From: Guyanagaster necrorhizus
Lineage: Eukaryota; Basidiomycota; Agaricomycetes; Agaricales; Physalacriaceae
Assembly (NCBI RefSeq): GCF_019112545.1
Contig: NW_025064893.1
Coordinates: 493,829 to 557,828 of the forward strand
Direction of reading: 5' to 3'
Length of the DNA: 64,000 bases
The notes under the pieces are model-generated. The model saw only the letters and a program-made list of their open reading frames with translations, did no database searches and was not told the DNA's origin. This document shows, piece after piece, positions 1 to 11,967 of this stretch (positions are counted from its first letter, which is position 1; each line of letters begins with the position of its first letter). Made by a program: the position numbers and the translations under genes.

Positions 1-1405
1 CTCCACCCACACAGTCCATCGCCTTTTGTCTATTGACCATGATCTGCTCGAGGTCATCAAGTTGCTTCCGAAGAAGAGATTCGAAGACCTGTAGTACGCA
101 TCTTAAATATAGCATAAGCAGACACCTAAAACTCAAATATACCTCAAACGAAATTCCCAAGGTCATCAGAAGGACGATGAACTGAATACTGAGCCTAGCA
201 CTACGGGGCGGACGATTGATATCTCGAACTTCGAGCGTCGAAGGTCCGCCTTCATATTTGAACATGGAGCGGCGATAGGCGACTTTAGCCCCAGCACTGC
301 CGCAAATGTGGTCGAAGTCCTCGTCCTTGTACCTGACGAACAATCCCTTTATGCCCCCCAGTCGTATTTGAAAGACTATATGGGGAGTTAAAAGTCTAAA
401 TGGAAAACGGACAGGAGACATTTGAGGACCCACCACAGGTGTCCTCACTCGCCCCAATGGTAGAGCAGACTTGTTTAGCGAATGAGTCGCGTATCATACC
501 ACAGCTACGACCTTTAAGAACCTGGGAAGTGGTAAAATGCGGTATGAGACGCACCCGTCGCTACAGTCGGAACCATCATTGGCTATGAGGTCATCCAGGA
601 GATAACGTTCCTCCAAGCCAACCTATCGGCGCTAGTAAATGGGAAGAAATTAGAATGTCATGTTAGTACGCACCTCAAGCGACGGATCGGTCGAAGAGAA
701 AGACAACCCCAAACGTGCGGCATACTTTCCATATCCGTGCAGCCGATACACGGAGTTCAAGTCTCCAAATGCAGCCTTGAGACTGTGCACCGTCCAGTCT
801 TCCCTTTCTTGAAAGAAAAGGACACGGCTTTCTTTCAATTGACTTTCAGTATACCCAAAGAAGATATACCTCCGCGGAATCAGATTAACATAATGGCGGA
901 GTTGAATTATAGTTTAGGGCTCACTTCTTGCTTCCGATAGTAATGCCGCTCTTGATCTTATCCGCAAGGAGCTGCCGGACAAAATTGTCTTTCAGCGTTG
1001 TCGGGAAGCTCACCTTCAAGAATCGCCCGTTGTCGCTGATAAGGCGGGTCGCCCTAGACGACGAAATAACATCCTGGGTAATCTGAAAACTACCAGTATT
1101 GTCGAAACGAAGATGAACAATTGGAAAGGACTTAGATAGAGAGGCCTTGGCCGACATGGGGCTGAGGGCCAACCTTGACGCCGAGAGTCGCACCTCGTCG
1201 AAATTTGAATTTTCCGTTTCGAAAGGTAAACATCACATGACAATTCCTTATCTGTCGACCACATGACCGTGTCCGTAGCGGCTGCAGTACTGCTGTAGTT
1301 TTCTTCGGGTCCGAGGTCGGCCTCTTTCTTCAGAAATGACATTGTGAGCAAGTTTTCGACTGCCCAGTCCCTATCTAAACTTGTTTCTTTTACGACAAAA
1401 TTCAA
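1..1405 (-). CDS. RNA-dependent RNA polymerase (RNAi type), 3' part outside the window
   Basis: Reads leftwards off the window edge. Exons that can be joined on the minus strand include about 1200-925, 869-674, 622-555, 504-449, 395-143 and 88-1, with GT-AG introns of 50-55 bp. Family motifs appear in the usual order: GYGKYAARLGLSFSST, a DGCGMI motif formed only after splicing out 505-554, FQIRLGGIKGLFVRY, YRRSMFKYEGGPSTLEV and PPRSARL followed by FIVLLMTLGIS. These match eukaryotic RdRPs of quelling and small-RNA amplification. The catalytic DxDGD loop would lie beyond position 1, so activity cannot be judged. The start is unresolved: the first readable segment (from about 1402) has no in-frame ATG, and the frame changes near 1200. 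The splice at 396-448 also leaves the frame one base off, so a frameshift, or a splice choice I have wrong, is possible. Confidence 0.82.
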
Positions 1406-2478
1406 ATAGCAGCCTTGAAACGTTGACTCCCTTCATCGCCTTCGCGTCGCGTCCACCACGCGCTGTTTCCCCCCTTTTCTCATCTTCTGCTACTAATATC
1501 TATAAAAGTAGGAATTATGTGTATTGAGTTCCCAAAAGTTGCCTCCATAGACCACCAGACCATACATATCCGTGACGACCCGTTTCTCCGAAATCATTAT
1601 CAATGCTAAGTATTTGGCCCGATAGAATGAATTCTACCTGCATTCATCCTTAATGTGACTGTGAGAAACTACTTATTCTATATTTCTACGACTTATGATG
1701 AGTGCTCTGCCACTTTCTCATTTGTTATTAGAGCGCTCCGTGGTTGATCATTATGAGGCAGCCTTGGATTTTTGTTTCTTTCAACTACCACAAACATACC
1801 AGAGGTATCAGCCATGGACTAAAAAGAAAAACGGCCTCAAAAGCTCAGCGCTGCTGGATACAGAATGTTTGGCTTCATCAACCACTCCAGCGCAGCATCA
1901 CTACCAATCTCGATCGTACTTCATATTCCATGAGTTGATGTGGATGAGGTACGGAAATTGGACGAATGCGCCCAACGAAGGAATAGGCGGCAGTGCCAAG
2001 GTTAGACACTTCCTATCACCGACCCATCTCATGCCAACTTGGAAATCGGATTCTGGATCGGTCGACTCAAAGGCAGAAGCATACCGGAAAAGCCTTCATC
2101 CTCGGCCATGGTACTTGTTCCTCCCAACTTCTTGGCCCGAGCCACTCGTGGTAATGATCAGGGCATGCTTTTCATCAAACGTGGCTTTCGGAAACAAAAA
2201 ATATGCGTGCGTGAGAATGACTGATGACATTCATGGGGACAGTTGCAACAATGTTGAACATATAATCAGAGAGATATAGGATGCTTACTTGAGTGAAAAG
2301 ACAGAATGACTTCCATCAGAGACTTCTTAGAGGTGATCAACTGAACTTTGATGCCATTGCGAGAAAAATCATAAACGTCTGTGATACCGCGACAGTGGTA
2401 TCCGGTCAGAAGCAAATTCTCATGACATACTCTGATAGCCTCCGATACCCAGCTAACAACCTCGAAAAAATCCCCCTT
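1406..2478. other. No recognised gene
   Basis: An open frame of 194 codons on the plus strand (1695-2279) has no family motif I recognise and could be chance or a decayed exon. The base composition is host-like and not CpG-poor as in the retroelements. Nothing else can be supported. Confidence 0.4.
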
Positions 2479-2682
2479 TTACCTGTCACGCGGATTGAAC
2501 GCGTATCCGGCTGTCAGCAAGAACTGTCCAACCATGCCACTCGACCTGGAGATGGGTATGCCAAATTCAGTTTGGAGGAGGCGGAACTTGTTCGTTTCCA
2601 CCTCAGTAAAGTAGCGGGAGAGCAGCTTCCTGAGTTGGATGGTAAAATATAATTCCACTGCTGCCTTTTTGGGAGAGCACAA
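2479..2682 (-). pseudogene. Fragment of an unrecognised host family, paralogous to 40414-40752
   Basis: The minus-strand translation contains the string LRKLLSRYFTEV preceded by KKAAVEL. The fragment at 40414-40752 has LRKLLSGYFTKV preceded by KRTVVES, in the same order and spacing. No start codon context or complete domain is visible, and I do not recognise the family. The two fragments are probably relics of one dispersed gene family. The rest of this fragment, down to its stop, has no counterpart in the other copy. Confidence 0.4.
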
Positions 2683-5600
2683 TTAAGTGGAAGAAAAGGA
2701 TGAATATCTAGAAGAGCTGGTAGTAGTAGGACACTGGTCGTTCAATATGGAGTTCGCGAAAAGGTTGATCAGGAGTTCCAATTAATCGCGTATCAACCTG
2801 CCCTCAAGAGCACGTGGTGTTATGGGCTAGTAACACGCGATGATATGTTTCTGAGTAACACGACTGAGGCTGGTTCCTTGCTGTTGGAAATCCTTGGTGT
2901 TGCACAGGGTAGACTCCAGGCTGGTAAGGCCAGATTGTATGAACTTCTTATTCTACAGCTCCTACAGAGCTTGTATTTATACTCTCCAGGCTTATATCTA
3001 GAATTTACTACAACTTTCTCTTTCTCTCGAGCTTACTCATCAACTCTCGGCATGATGCCGGATTGCCCTTTCTAGAACTTTCCGGCAAAATCCCAACACT
3101 TGCAAATGGAAATTCATTTCGCTTTTAGACATTAAATTTTTGTCCCTTGTCTCGTACTCATCTTTCCGGTACCAAAGAGAGCAACAACTTTGAGATCCTC
3201 CCTGCATGGTTGCGAAAACGAAATAAAACTTGATTATGATGAGGACGTATATCTGGGTGGGAGTCGAACCCATACAGGTGTGCTCAGACGGATGCACTAC
3301 GAACCCTCCCTTGGCGTAACGATCTTTGCAACTATCTCTGATTCCAAGCAACTGATGAAAATTTCTTCCTCTTTCGTAAGGATAATATGGGAAGAAAGTG
3401 GGTAGGACACGAAAGGTACATGATTTACATAGGCGAATCATGGGTGGTATAGACAGAGAGCCTCTTCTCATGGCAATGATCTCGCACAGCCTCCGAGTAC
3501 AACACAGGTTGTGCGAGTTAAAGAATCTGTTCCTCGACTGGTTATCTGCCGCGTCTCACTCGATACATGCCCAAAGTGTACGGAGACTTGCTCTCTAGGA
3601 ACAGAGCGGATGCCGTCGACCTCGAGGATGAATTGATAGCATTGATGCCGGGGCGAAGCAGCACGTACTGGGGTCTTACGGTGAAGATATCCTCAGGAAA
3701 GCATTCATTTGAAAGGATGGTGATATTGTCTGGAATACGCTCAAAGCGATTGAGAATGAGTTTCTCCACATGATGGCTGAGAATCGAGTAATGGAACCTC
3801 GTTCACGTCGGCGCACTGGAAGTCAACGGTACATTTGTCATGGATAGGTTTTTCTGTTATTGAACGATGCGGTCGCGTAAAGAACTGGCATTGTTATTGA
3901 TGACAGGGATTCACTGAAGATACTGCGGCACCCTCGCCCTTAGAAAAAGCATACGAAGAGCGTATATATGAGTCTCAGTCCGTCCTTCCAAGCGCATATA
4001 TCCGCTTTGCAGACACGCCGTGCGCTGAAAGAGAATCTGAATTTCCGGTGGGAGTGGGGCTGACTAGATCAGTTCATGCGGGGATTTTGTCGTCCATGCT
4101 GAGCATGTTGTGCCGCTCTGACAGAATGAATAGCTCAAATCCTGGGCGCCAGTGTCAATATTGACGGGATAGTAAAAGCTGCGAGGACGACGTACGCCCG
4201 CCTTCCCAAATCAACAGGTTAGCCAACCCTGAATTTTGCGCTTTGCAGTCCAGTATGTTGGGCGCCAGTACAGACAGGACAAGGAACGAGGAGAGAGAAC
4301 GTGCATGCTGCTCTTGATAGTCAGCGAAGCAGTACGAGAAAGAGAGGAAAACAGAACCATTTCCTGGGCCTGCCACTATTTCCCTTCTTCGACGTCTGGA
4401 GAGGTAAAGGTCCTGGAAAGAGAGGCGCAACGACGAAAAGAGGAACACTGTTATGTGGAGGGCTTCATGGACGTTGAGGGTAAGGAAGGAAAGAGGCTGT
4501 GACTCGGAATGTGACGACTCGGATATCGGGTGGGCCCATCGAGTTCGTCGCCATCCCTCTCTCCTTTTCTTCCATCATGACGACGGCGCTCACTCCCAGC
4601 CCCGTCCTCCTTTTGCATCAACTGACGCCCACGCAAGAACAACCGGAATTTCCTTGATGAGCGCCTTGGAAGAACGGACCCATATCTACCGATGGGACTT
4701 CGAAAAGGCGTTGGAAGGGTACGGATACGAACCCGTTTCCATCGCACACGGAGCTGAAGAAAACTTTTAGGAATACCTGTAGTTTCACTGTGCGTGACCA
4801 GCTCAACCATCCGATTGTCCACGCTCATCATCAGTCGATATACTCAGTTGGAGTATTTATCGAACAAGGCGAGCGACCGAGGATAGTCACCGATTGTGCC
4901 AGACCTAGCGGTGAGGTGGGAGCATCGTAGTGTCGTCATCTTCGTCGTCGTTCGTTAGTCCCAGTGGGCTGAGCGCCGTATGGTCGCTATCATTCGGACC
5001 TCTTGCTAGACAGGAAGCTCTCCCGGGTCGTCAGTGCCCGTGTGTAGGTGCGTCTGTTCATCAATACAGCCATAGGATCTCTTCATAACAACTCTCCTAG
5101 CTGATGATGCATAGCGTAACCTGAACGGTATGCACCAGAGTACCTTGCATTTCTGCGGGATCTTCCTAAATCGTATTGCGGTTTGCCGAGCTAAGTCAAC
5201 AAGAACCACCAAGAGTACTGAGGAACAACGCGTCATCTGGGAACTCCTCTAAAATAGAAGGCCCATCATTCAGGATAGAGGGCAGGTATCAAGCCAAAAC
5301 AGATGGATCCATGGACGACTGATTGTGAAGTGTCGGCGTGCTGAGGGACTCTGCATCGTGTTCTGACATGCTCACCATAGTTTTCTAGCAATGACATCTT
5401 GCATTTTACAAGGTATTCCCCTGTCCCTCTAGGAATGAATATAGACTGAGAGAAGTATGGCACTGGTGACCACACAAAAGAGGACGATCAGGGATGTCAT
5501 CCAGCTGGGACCTATGATGGGGATGGTGGGTAAAGCACTGGAGAAGATGGTGGATTTGGATATCACCCGCATCGGGATTCCCAGCAAGGCTGAGGGTATG

Positions 5601-6640
5601 AGTGGTCTGGTGTTGTCGTCATCAAACCCGATGAGCCAACCCGTAAAGAATCAAGTGATTCTGTGTTGGGTTTGTTCATCGTTCGCGACGCGACGCCAGA
5701 TCTCATCAACCCTTTTGCTGAGCAAGTGGTCCTCCTGTCCATATTGATATCGGCGTCGGACAGACTGTAGAGAATTCATAGCAGAATCCAAATCGTCTTA
5801 TATCGCGCTCCTCCACACCACAGCTCGCTCGGTCACGGTAATGTCTTTCCTTGTTTCCAATGAGTTTGATGTCTCTGTGCTAAAGATTGTCCTGCTCATC
5901 AGGGTCTCGCCAGTAGGACTCCAGCACATCTGTCTGCCTTTATGAGGCCTCCATGATCCTTTGTCTGAAGGCTACGTTGGTGAATCCTAAAGCATGCAAG
6001 GCGTCAAGGTACAAGTATCAGTCGTGTCCCCTTGCTCATTGAGACCATACTCACAAGCACATAGGTCCAGTCCCGTATCCGAGACATGATTATTTCGCTT
6101 TTTGCGCTGTAAGACGAATGTACGCGTTCTCGACCTTGACATAACTCTCAAATGGTCACCTTTCTCTGAGTCAAACCTTCGAGCACAAGAATACTCTGGT
6201 GCAAGATCCCGCGAGGCGATCGGCGATGCTACATTGAAAATTGTAACGAGCGGAGCAAAGCAAGCATACCATTGAGGTCGGAAGTGACGGAGCGTCTTTT
6301 GCAGTATCTGGAATTGTAAATGACCTCGAATCTTCGGTTTCTTTCCGAGTATCCGGCAAACCAGAAAGTAATTGAAAGGTAAATTCTTCCCTTGTTCAAT
6401 ATCTCCTGCCTGGACTGAGGACTCTGGAATCAGTTCATCTTGACCCAGTTTCTGGTCCGCTGTGAGAAAATCTTTATCGGCAATCAATATTCGGTGTCCT
6501 CGGTGGGCACATCACTGTTAGTGAAGGAAGTGGACTGGATCCGCTCTTGCTTGACGCTGTGATTGACCTGTTGAATTGCAGAATTGTGCAGGACCAAGCT
6601 TAGTCGGACTAATCACGAATGAACGGACTTCTCCGCACGG
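2683..6640. other. Host-like sequence without a recognisable gene
   Basis: Several coding-like stretches occur, for example plus-strand segments at 3716-3829 and 3907-4164 separated by a possible intron, and a 166-codon minus-strand frame at 5987-6487. None could be tied to a family, and the frames do not join cleanly. A tRNA-like box B near 3248-3300 was examined and rejected. The base composition resembles host DNA rather than the retroelements. Confidence 0.4.
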
Positions 6641-6838
6641 ACCCTGACATTTCAACTACTTTGCCACCGCTGTTCTCCAGTTCCGCCACATTACCACTTT
6701 TCGATCCTCATTCTGCGGTGAGCTACGACCACTGACATCTTAATAAGCTATGTTCTGACTTGAGAAATCTACAGGCTCGAACACTCTAGCTCCATTTCTC
6801 AGCGAAATTTCTTTTCAGCCACCGATCAGCCACCAGTC

Positions 6839-7010
6839 ATGTCGTCGTCTGCTCGTTCCATCACTCATTGGTGAGAGCTGTTCGTCAGCTCGTGTAGTTC
6901 CAGCATGACTGCCGGCGTCCACTCGGTCACACTCCAGCCAACCCCCGTTGCCAGGAACGAAGACCGATTTGTCGTGCAAGAATGGCTCATCGATGGCAGA
7001 CGGTGGAAAT
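6839..7010 (+). pseudogene. PP2C-family protein phosphatase pseudogene, 5' part
   Basis: The translation runs VRAVRQLV, a stop, FQHDCR, then after a frame change GVHSVTLQPTPVARNEDRF and VVQEWLIDGRRWKF. This is the N-terminal part of the Agaricomycete PP2C (pyruvate dehydrogenase phosphatase-like) family, where NEDR and W.F lead into the first metal-binding motif. The gene is cut at 7010 by the copia element and continues exactly at 11968, where the repeated bases GAAAT give RRWKFLAVF. A nonsense codon and a frameshift precede the insertion point in the sequence, so the copy is dead in any case. The upstream start and any mitochondrial targeting region are not clear. Confidence 0.75.
7006..7010 (+). 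repeat. Target-site duplication of copia-1 (left copy)
   Basis: The bases GAAAT precede the left LTR and recur directly after the right LTR at 11968-11972. Five bp is the usual duplication length for Ty1/copia elements. Confidence 0.93.
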
Positions 7011-7213
7011 TGTTGCGGGACGACACAAGTACCTGATGTCAACCTTATATAAGCATAGACAGTTTTGTCCTGAGTCGACGGTCAATTGCTTTTAAGCAAT
7101 TGACCGTCGTACTCAGGTAAGTAGTAGTCATATGTACCTCTGCCTTTAAGCAATTGACCGTTGTACTCAGTCTGGCCTATTATCCACTGCGTAAAAGTAA
7201 CCTGCCTGCAACA
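7011..7213 (+). repeat. copia-1 left (5') LTR, 203 bp
   Basis: It starts TGTTGCGGGA and ends CCTGCAACA. A TATA-like TATATAAG lies near 7047. About 30 bp further on, 7076-7109 forms a perfect 16-bp inverted repeat with a 2-nt loop. The 3' arm sequence AAGCAATTGACCG recurs at about 7147-7160. Confidence 0.95.
7076..7109 (+). promoter_or_regulatory. Hairpin-forming palindrome at the predicted 5' end of the copia-1 transcript
   Basis: Arms 7076-7091 and 7094-7109 are exact reverse complements (16 bp) around a TT loop. The hairpin begins about 30 bp after the TATA-like box, so it would sit at or next to the RNA start and be present in R at both ends. In the right LTR the arms carry changes at the same paired positions, and the inner stem is kept. 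Confidence 0.6.
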
Positions 7214-7227
7214 GGTTATGGGCCCCA
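7214..7227 (+). promoter_or_regulatory. copia-1 primer-binding site (initiator tRNA-Met anticodon-arm type)
   Basis: The bases GGTTATGGGCCCC follow the LTR directly. They resemble the complement of the anticodon region of initiator tRNA-Met, the internal 'half-tRNA' primer site known for Drosophila copia, rather than the tRNA 3' end. Confidence 0.7.
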
Positions 7228-7332
7228 TGCTTTAAGGCCTATTTCGAGTTTTTTTTTCCTTCGCATCTTGCTTGTGCCCTGCTATTTCTCCATCAGTCAT
7301 TTCACTACTGAAATGATATCACCACATACATC

Positions 7333-10300
7333 ATGCCATCCTTCGACACAATCAAAAAAGGCTTTGACAATCTAAATGCCTCCAACTATGGCGAGTGGGA
7401 AGAAAACATGTCGGCCCTACTCAAAACTCGCTGCGAGTACCTTATCACCATTGGCCGTGACCCTGAACCAGAGTTTGCAGACCCCAAGAAGCCAACATAT
7501 CAGGAGAGGAAGGACTGGAAGGACTGAAAGGAGACTCAGGTATGGGCTGCTGGCACAATCTACCTCTGCCTTGATGAATCCCAGAAGGCTCATGTCAAGA
7601 GCTGTCTTGACGATCCAGAGAGGATGTGAGACACATTAAAGGCACACCATCAGCAAAGAAAACTGGCGACTCGATTTGTAGCCTACAACAGCTTCTTCAA
7701 TCTCAAGAAGGAGACAGAAGAATCACTTCCAGACCTTGCCAGTCGGAGCACTCAAATCATGAGTCATATCTGTGCTCTGCATCCTGCTTATTTTGGCCTC
7801 TAGCAGTTAGAAGAAGAGCTTCTTGTTATGGCCCTGATTCATGCACTTCCTCAGCCCAAATTTGGAAACTTCGTCACATCACTATTCCTTCTCTCCGATA
7901 AACTCACTCTCAAAGGACTCTGCACTGCATTTCACAATGAAGAAAACAATCAGAAGCTGCGTGCTGGTGATCCAGCAGTCTCTGTCACTCTCAAAGCCAC
8001 ACCTTTTCATTCAGCCACAAATTGGGCTACCAATGCCGCTGCAAAATGTGGATGGTGTCTTCGTGAGAATCATGCAGAAGAAGAATGTATAACCAAGAAG
8101 TTTTCACTCAAACGGAACCATGAACATGCTGCTGACTGTACTGCTGGGAAGCATCATCACAAGGGGGCTGGAAAGAAGGACTTGGAAGCTGCTAACTCTG
8201 CTGAAATGAAGGAGGAGACTGCTAGCCAAGCAAGTACTGATTTATCATCACTTGCTATGTCTCATTGGAATACCAATACAGGTGCTTCTCATCATATGAC
8301 CCCTCACCGACAATGGTTCTGACTCTATGCTCCACATGTTGTTTCCATTTGTCTGGCAGACAATTCAGTCATTTATTCAGCAGGGGTTGGGTCAGTAGTA
8401 TTGGAGCCAGAGATTAAGGGGGAGAAAGGCTCAGTAGTGGAACTTCTTGATACATTACATGTACCAGCATTGAAAAGTAATCTCTTATCACCCTATCATC
8501 TTACACAGGAAAAGGGATTTAGAATCTCAATCACTGGATCAGATGTCACTTTCAGCCAGGGTGAAAAGATCTGATTCACAGCAACTATAAATGAGAGCAA
8601 TATTAGATATATCAATGCTACCACACATTTGTTCTCAAAATTGACCACTATCATTGCAAACTCAAGTTCTACAAGTATCTGCCAGATGGACAACACACTT
8701 TGGCACAGACATTGCTGTCATCGAAACATGGACACTATATGGCACATGCATACAAAGCAGCTAGTAACTGGAATGAAGTGAGAGTCAGATCCCCCAACTG
8801 ATCTTATCTGCATACCATGCCTCGCTGGCAAACAGCATTGCCACAATGTCCCTTGTGGCCCCTCAGAGCAGAAGAAACACCTTCTTGAGTGAGTATACAG
8901 TAATATCAAAGATCCAATGCCTGTCGCAACTTCAGAGAGCTATTGCTACTGAATAACATTCATCTGCAGTGCATCTGACACTTGGGCTGTCACACCTCTG
9001 AAGTATAAAAGTGATGCCTTTAATGCCTTCAAGCAGTTCAAAGCATATGCAGAGAATACCCACCCAGGACTCAAAATCATTGAGTTTCAGGAAGATAAAG
9101 GTGGTGAATATATGAGAAAGGAGTTTGTCAACTTTTGTGCTGAGCATGGGATCAAAAGGTGACATACTGAACCCAATGAACCATACCAGAATGGCATAGC
9201 AGAATGAGCCAACTGCACAATTGCAGAGGCCATCACTGCCATGCTAAATGAGTCACATCTCCCACCATCATTTTGGTATCTCACTCTCCGAGTATTCATT
9301 CATGTCTGAAATCACATCCCCACAGATCCTCTTCCAAACACCACACCCTTCACAGAATGAGACCCAAATCACTGAAAACCAGATATATCTTACTTTCGTG
9401 TGTTTGGATGTCTTGCATATGTGCTAGTATGAAAAAAAGGACATCGAGCATTAGAGTCACACACCCAAAAATGTATCTTTGTTGGATATCCAGAGGGAGT
9501 AAAAGGCTGGCTATTCTGGAACCCTTCTACACAGTAGTTCATCACCTCCAGCCATGCTATATTCGATGAGTATGTATTTCCTGGAAATCACAAAAATATT
9601 ATAAATCCTCTTGGTGATAACACATCTCCCACAAACAGACATAACAGCACAGATACTGCTATACCTGATGCAGTGATGTCTCATCAAGGGGGAGAGAACA
9701 CATCTACTGATAAGCCATCTCTGCCATCTGAGCAACTCTCATCATCATCATCATCACTATCCTCACCAGCTCCGTCCACTCTATCAAATATGCAAACACC
9801 TCCAGAATCACCTCTTACTCTATTATCAAGTCTTCTGACATCTCCTACACCCTCTTCACCACTTTTATGTCCTTGGGCATGCTTCGAGCCACAATATGAC
9901 TCTAAAGGTCTTATAATCCCATCTCCAAACACTGAATGTGGTTTTCACTGTAAACATTCTAGCACCAATGCGATGAACTCACTAGACTCAGATGAACTCC
10001 TTTCTGATCCTATTGATGAAACCACTGCTGAGCCAGAGCTTACTGAGACAGATATTGTCACAGAAATAACCTTTGTATTATATGATGATGACTATATCAT
10101 ATATACAGAAGCTCTTGAGCTTGCATTTCAGACAGCAGTAGAGATGGCAAATCAAGCATCTGCATCCAATGATGAACCAAAGACACTTGCAGAGGCGATG
10201 ACCCAGCCAGGAGAGAAAAGTGAAAAATGGTATGAGGCAGCTCAGCAGGAATTGAATGCACTGCAGAAGAGTGGCATCTTTGAGCTTGTGAAGCTCCCTC

Positions 10301-11742
10301 CAGAATGAAAGGCTATAAGTGGAAAATGGGTCTTCAAAGTGAAGCATAACCCTGATGGATTCATTGAATGCTATAAGGCACACTATGTCGCAAAAGAGTA
10401 CTCACAGTGGCCAGGTTTTGACTACACTGAAACCTTCTCTCCTACTCTAAAATAGGCAGCTATCTAAACAGTCCTTGCTCTTGCTGCACTTGAGAACCTA
10501 GAGCTCTAGAGTGTGGATATCTCATCAGTGTTTCTGAATGGTGATCTAAAAGAGGAGGTATACCTTCAACAACCAGAGGAATTTGAGACAAAGGACAAGA
10601 GCTGGATGCTTCATCTCTTCAAGTCCATCTATGGACTGAAGCAGGCTGGATATGAATGGCACAAAAAGCTCCACAGTGCTATGACCAAGATGGGCTTTGA
10701 CAGAGTATGCTGTGAACACAGCATATGGGTGTACAAGAGAGATGATGCTCAGATTATTGTTCCAGTGTTTGTCGATGATGTAACAATTGCCACAAAGTCC
10801 ATAGAGTCTGCATGACATGTTGTTAATGATCTCAAGAAGCACTTTAAACTTTGCAATCTAGGTCCAACTTCATTCCTCCTCAGTGTCAAAATACACAGAG
10901 ACCATCTAAACTGAACACTCACACTCCCTCAACCACAGTACATCCAAAAAATCCTAGAACGTACCGGAATGTCTGACTGTAACAGTGTCAGTACTCCTCT
11001 TGATCTACACACTAAGCTATCCAGCTCAATGTCCCCTGCTACTCCAGAGGAATGGGAAACCATGTGGCACATCCCATATCTCCAGATCTTTGGCTCTATA
11101 GCATATCTAGCCATTGCCACTCATCCTGACATAGCTTTTGCAGTCAGTGTCCTATCACATTTCAGCAAAAACCCTGGATTGAGACATTGGGAGGCCCTGA
11201 AACACCTCCTCAGATACATAAAGGGAACAATCAACCTAAAATTGACATATTCACCTGATGTTATAAATCCAGATCTGTTCAATATATATACAGATGCAGA
11301 TCATGGTGGAAACCCAGACAATGGGTGCTTGACCTCAGGATATGTTGTCAAGATGGGCATAGGTGCAGTCAGCTGAATGAGTCAGCTACAATCTATAGTA
11401 ATCTTATCGACCACAGAGGCTGAATATGTGGCTGCCGTCTCTGCTGGACAGGAAATTCTGTGGCTGCAAAACCTGTTCACAGAATTTAGCTTCCATCATC
11501 TGTCGCTATTGCCACTGCTAATTGACAACCAGTCTGCTCTCTCTGTTGCTCACAATCCTGATCATCACAGTCATGTCAAACATCTTGACCTCCACTTCTA
11601 CTGGTTATGAGACAAGGTTGAGTGGGGACACATACATATTGAACATCTTCACACAGAAGACATGCCTGCTGACATCTTCACAAAGGTCTTAGGGAAGAAG
11701 AAGATGACTCACATGATCAGGCTGTTGGATCTTGAACTCTGA
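7333..11742 (+). pseudogene. copia-1 Gag-Pol polyprotein, nonsense-broken
   Basis: One frame runs from ATG 7333 (MPSFDTIKKGFDNLNASNYG) to the TGA at 11740-11742, 1,470 codons with no net frameshift but about twenty in-frame stops. Visible parts: Gag with a C-x2-C-type knuckle region near 8050-8140; protease region near 8260 (NTGASHHM in place of the usual DSGAS.H); integrase core with PYQNGIAE near 9180, followed by a TGA where ERAN is expected; reverse transcriptase with YGLKQAGYEW and FVDD (near 10770); RNase H with TDADHGG and STTEAEYVA. Many stops are TGA where the family has CGA arginine. Gag and Pol share one frame, as in Drosophila copia. Confidence 0.9.
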
Positions 11743-11754
11743 GAAGTATTGTGT

Positions 11755-11764
11755 TGAGAGGGAG
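11755..11764 (+). promoter_or_regulatory. copia-1 polypurine tract
   Basis: The purine run GAGAGGGAG lies immediately before the right LTR, in the position needed for plus-strand DNA priming. Confidence 0.75.
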
Positions 11765-11967
11765 TGTTGCAGGATAATACAAGTACCTGATGTCAATCTT
11801 ATATAAGCATAGACAGTTTTGTCCTGAGTCGATGGTCAATTGCTTTTAAGCAATTGACCATCATACTCAGATAAGTAGTAGTCATATGTACCTCTGCCTT
11901 TAAGCAATTGACTGTCATACTCAGTCTGGCCTATTATCCACTGTGTAAAAGTAATCTGCCTGCAACA
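11765..11967 (+). repeat. copia-1 right (3') LTR, 203 bp
   Basis: Same length and ends as the left LTR. The differences between the two are almost all C/T or G/A, several at CpG sites, for example GTCGACGG against GTCGATGG in the hairpin arm. Confidence 0.95.

Larger units (their letters stand above)
7011..11967 (+). mobile_element. Ty1/copia LTR retrotransposon, copia-1, complete but decayed
   Basis: Two 203-bp LTRs start TGTTGC and end GCAACA and flank one long plus-strand Gag-Pol frame. The domain order is Gag, protease, integrase, reverse transcriptase, RNase H, which defines Ty1/copia. The target duplication is GAAAT. The element lies inside an exon of a PP2C gene. The LTR copies differ mainly by C/T and G/A changes. 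About twenty nonsense codons make it non-autonomous now, but its length and ends are intact. Confidence 0.95.

Noticed and set aside
3248..3310. tRNA-like sequence on the minus strand with GGTTCGACTCC (box B) and a TAGTGCATCCG-like box A
   Set aside because: No room for an anticodon arm between the boxes and no 5' strand to pair with the 3' acceptor side; at best a tRNA-derived relic.
5987..6487. 166-codon open frame on the minus strand
   Set aside because: No ATG context, domain or neighbour supports it; long chance frames are expected in this base composition.
9740..9765. TCA trinucleotide run
   Set aside because: It encodes a serine run in the copia-1 Pol spacer and is not a separate repeat locus.
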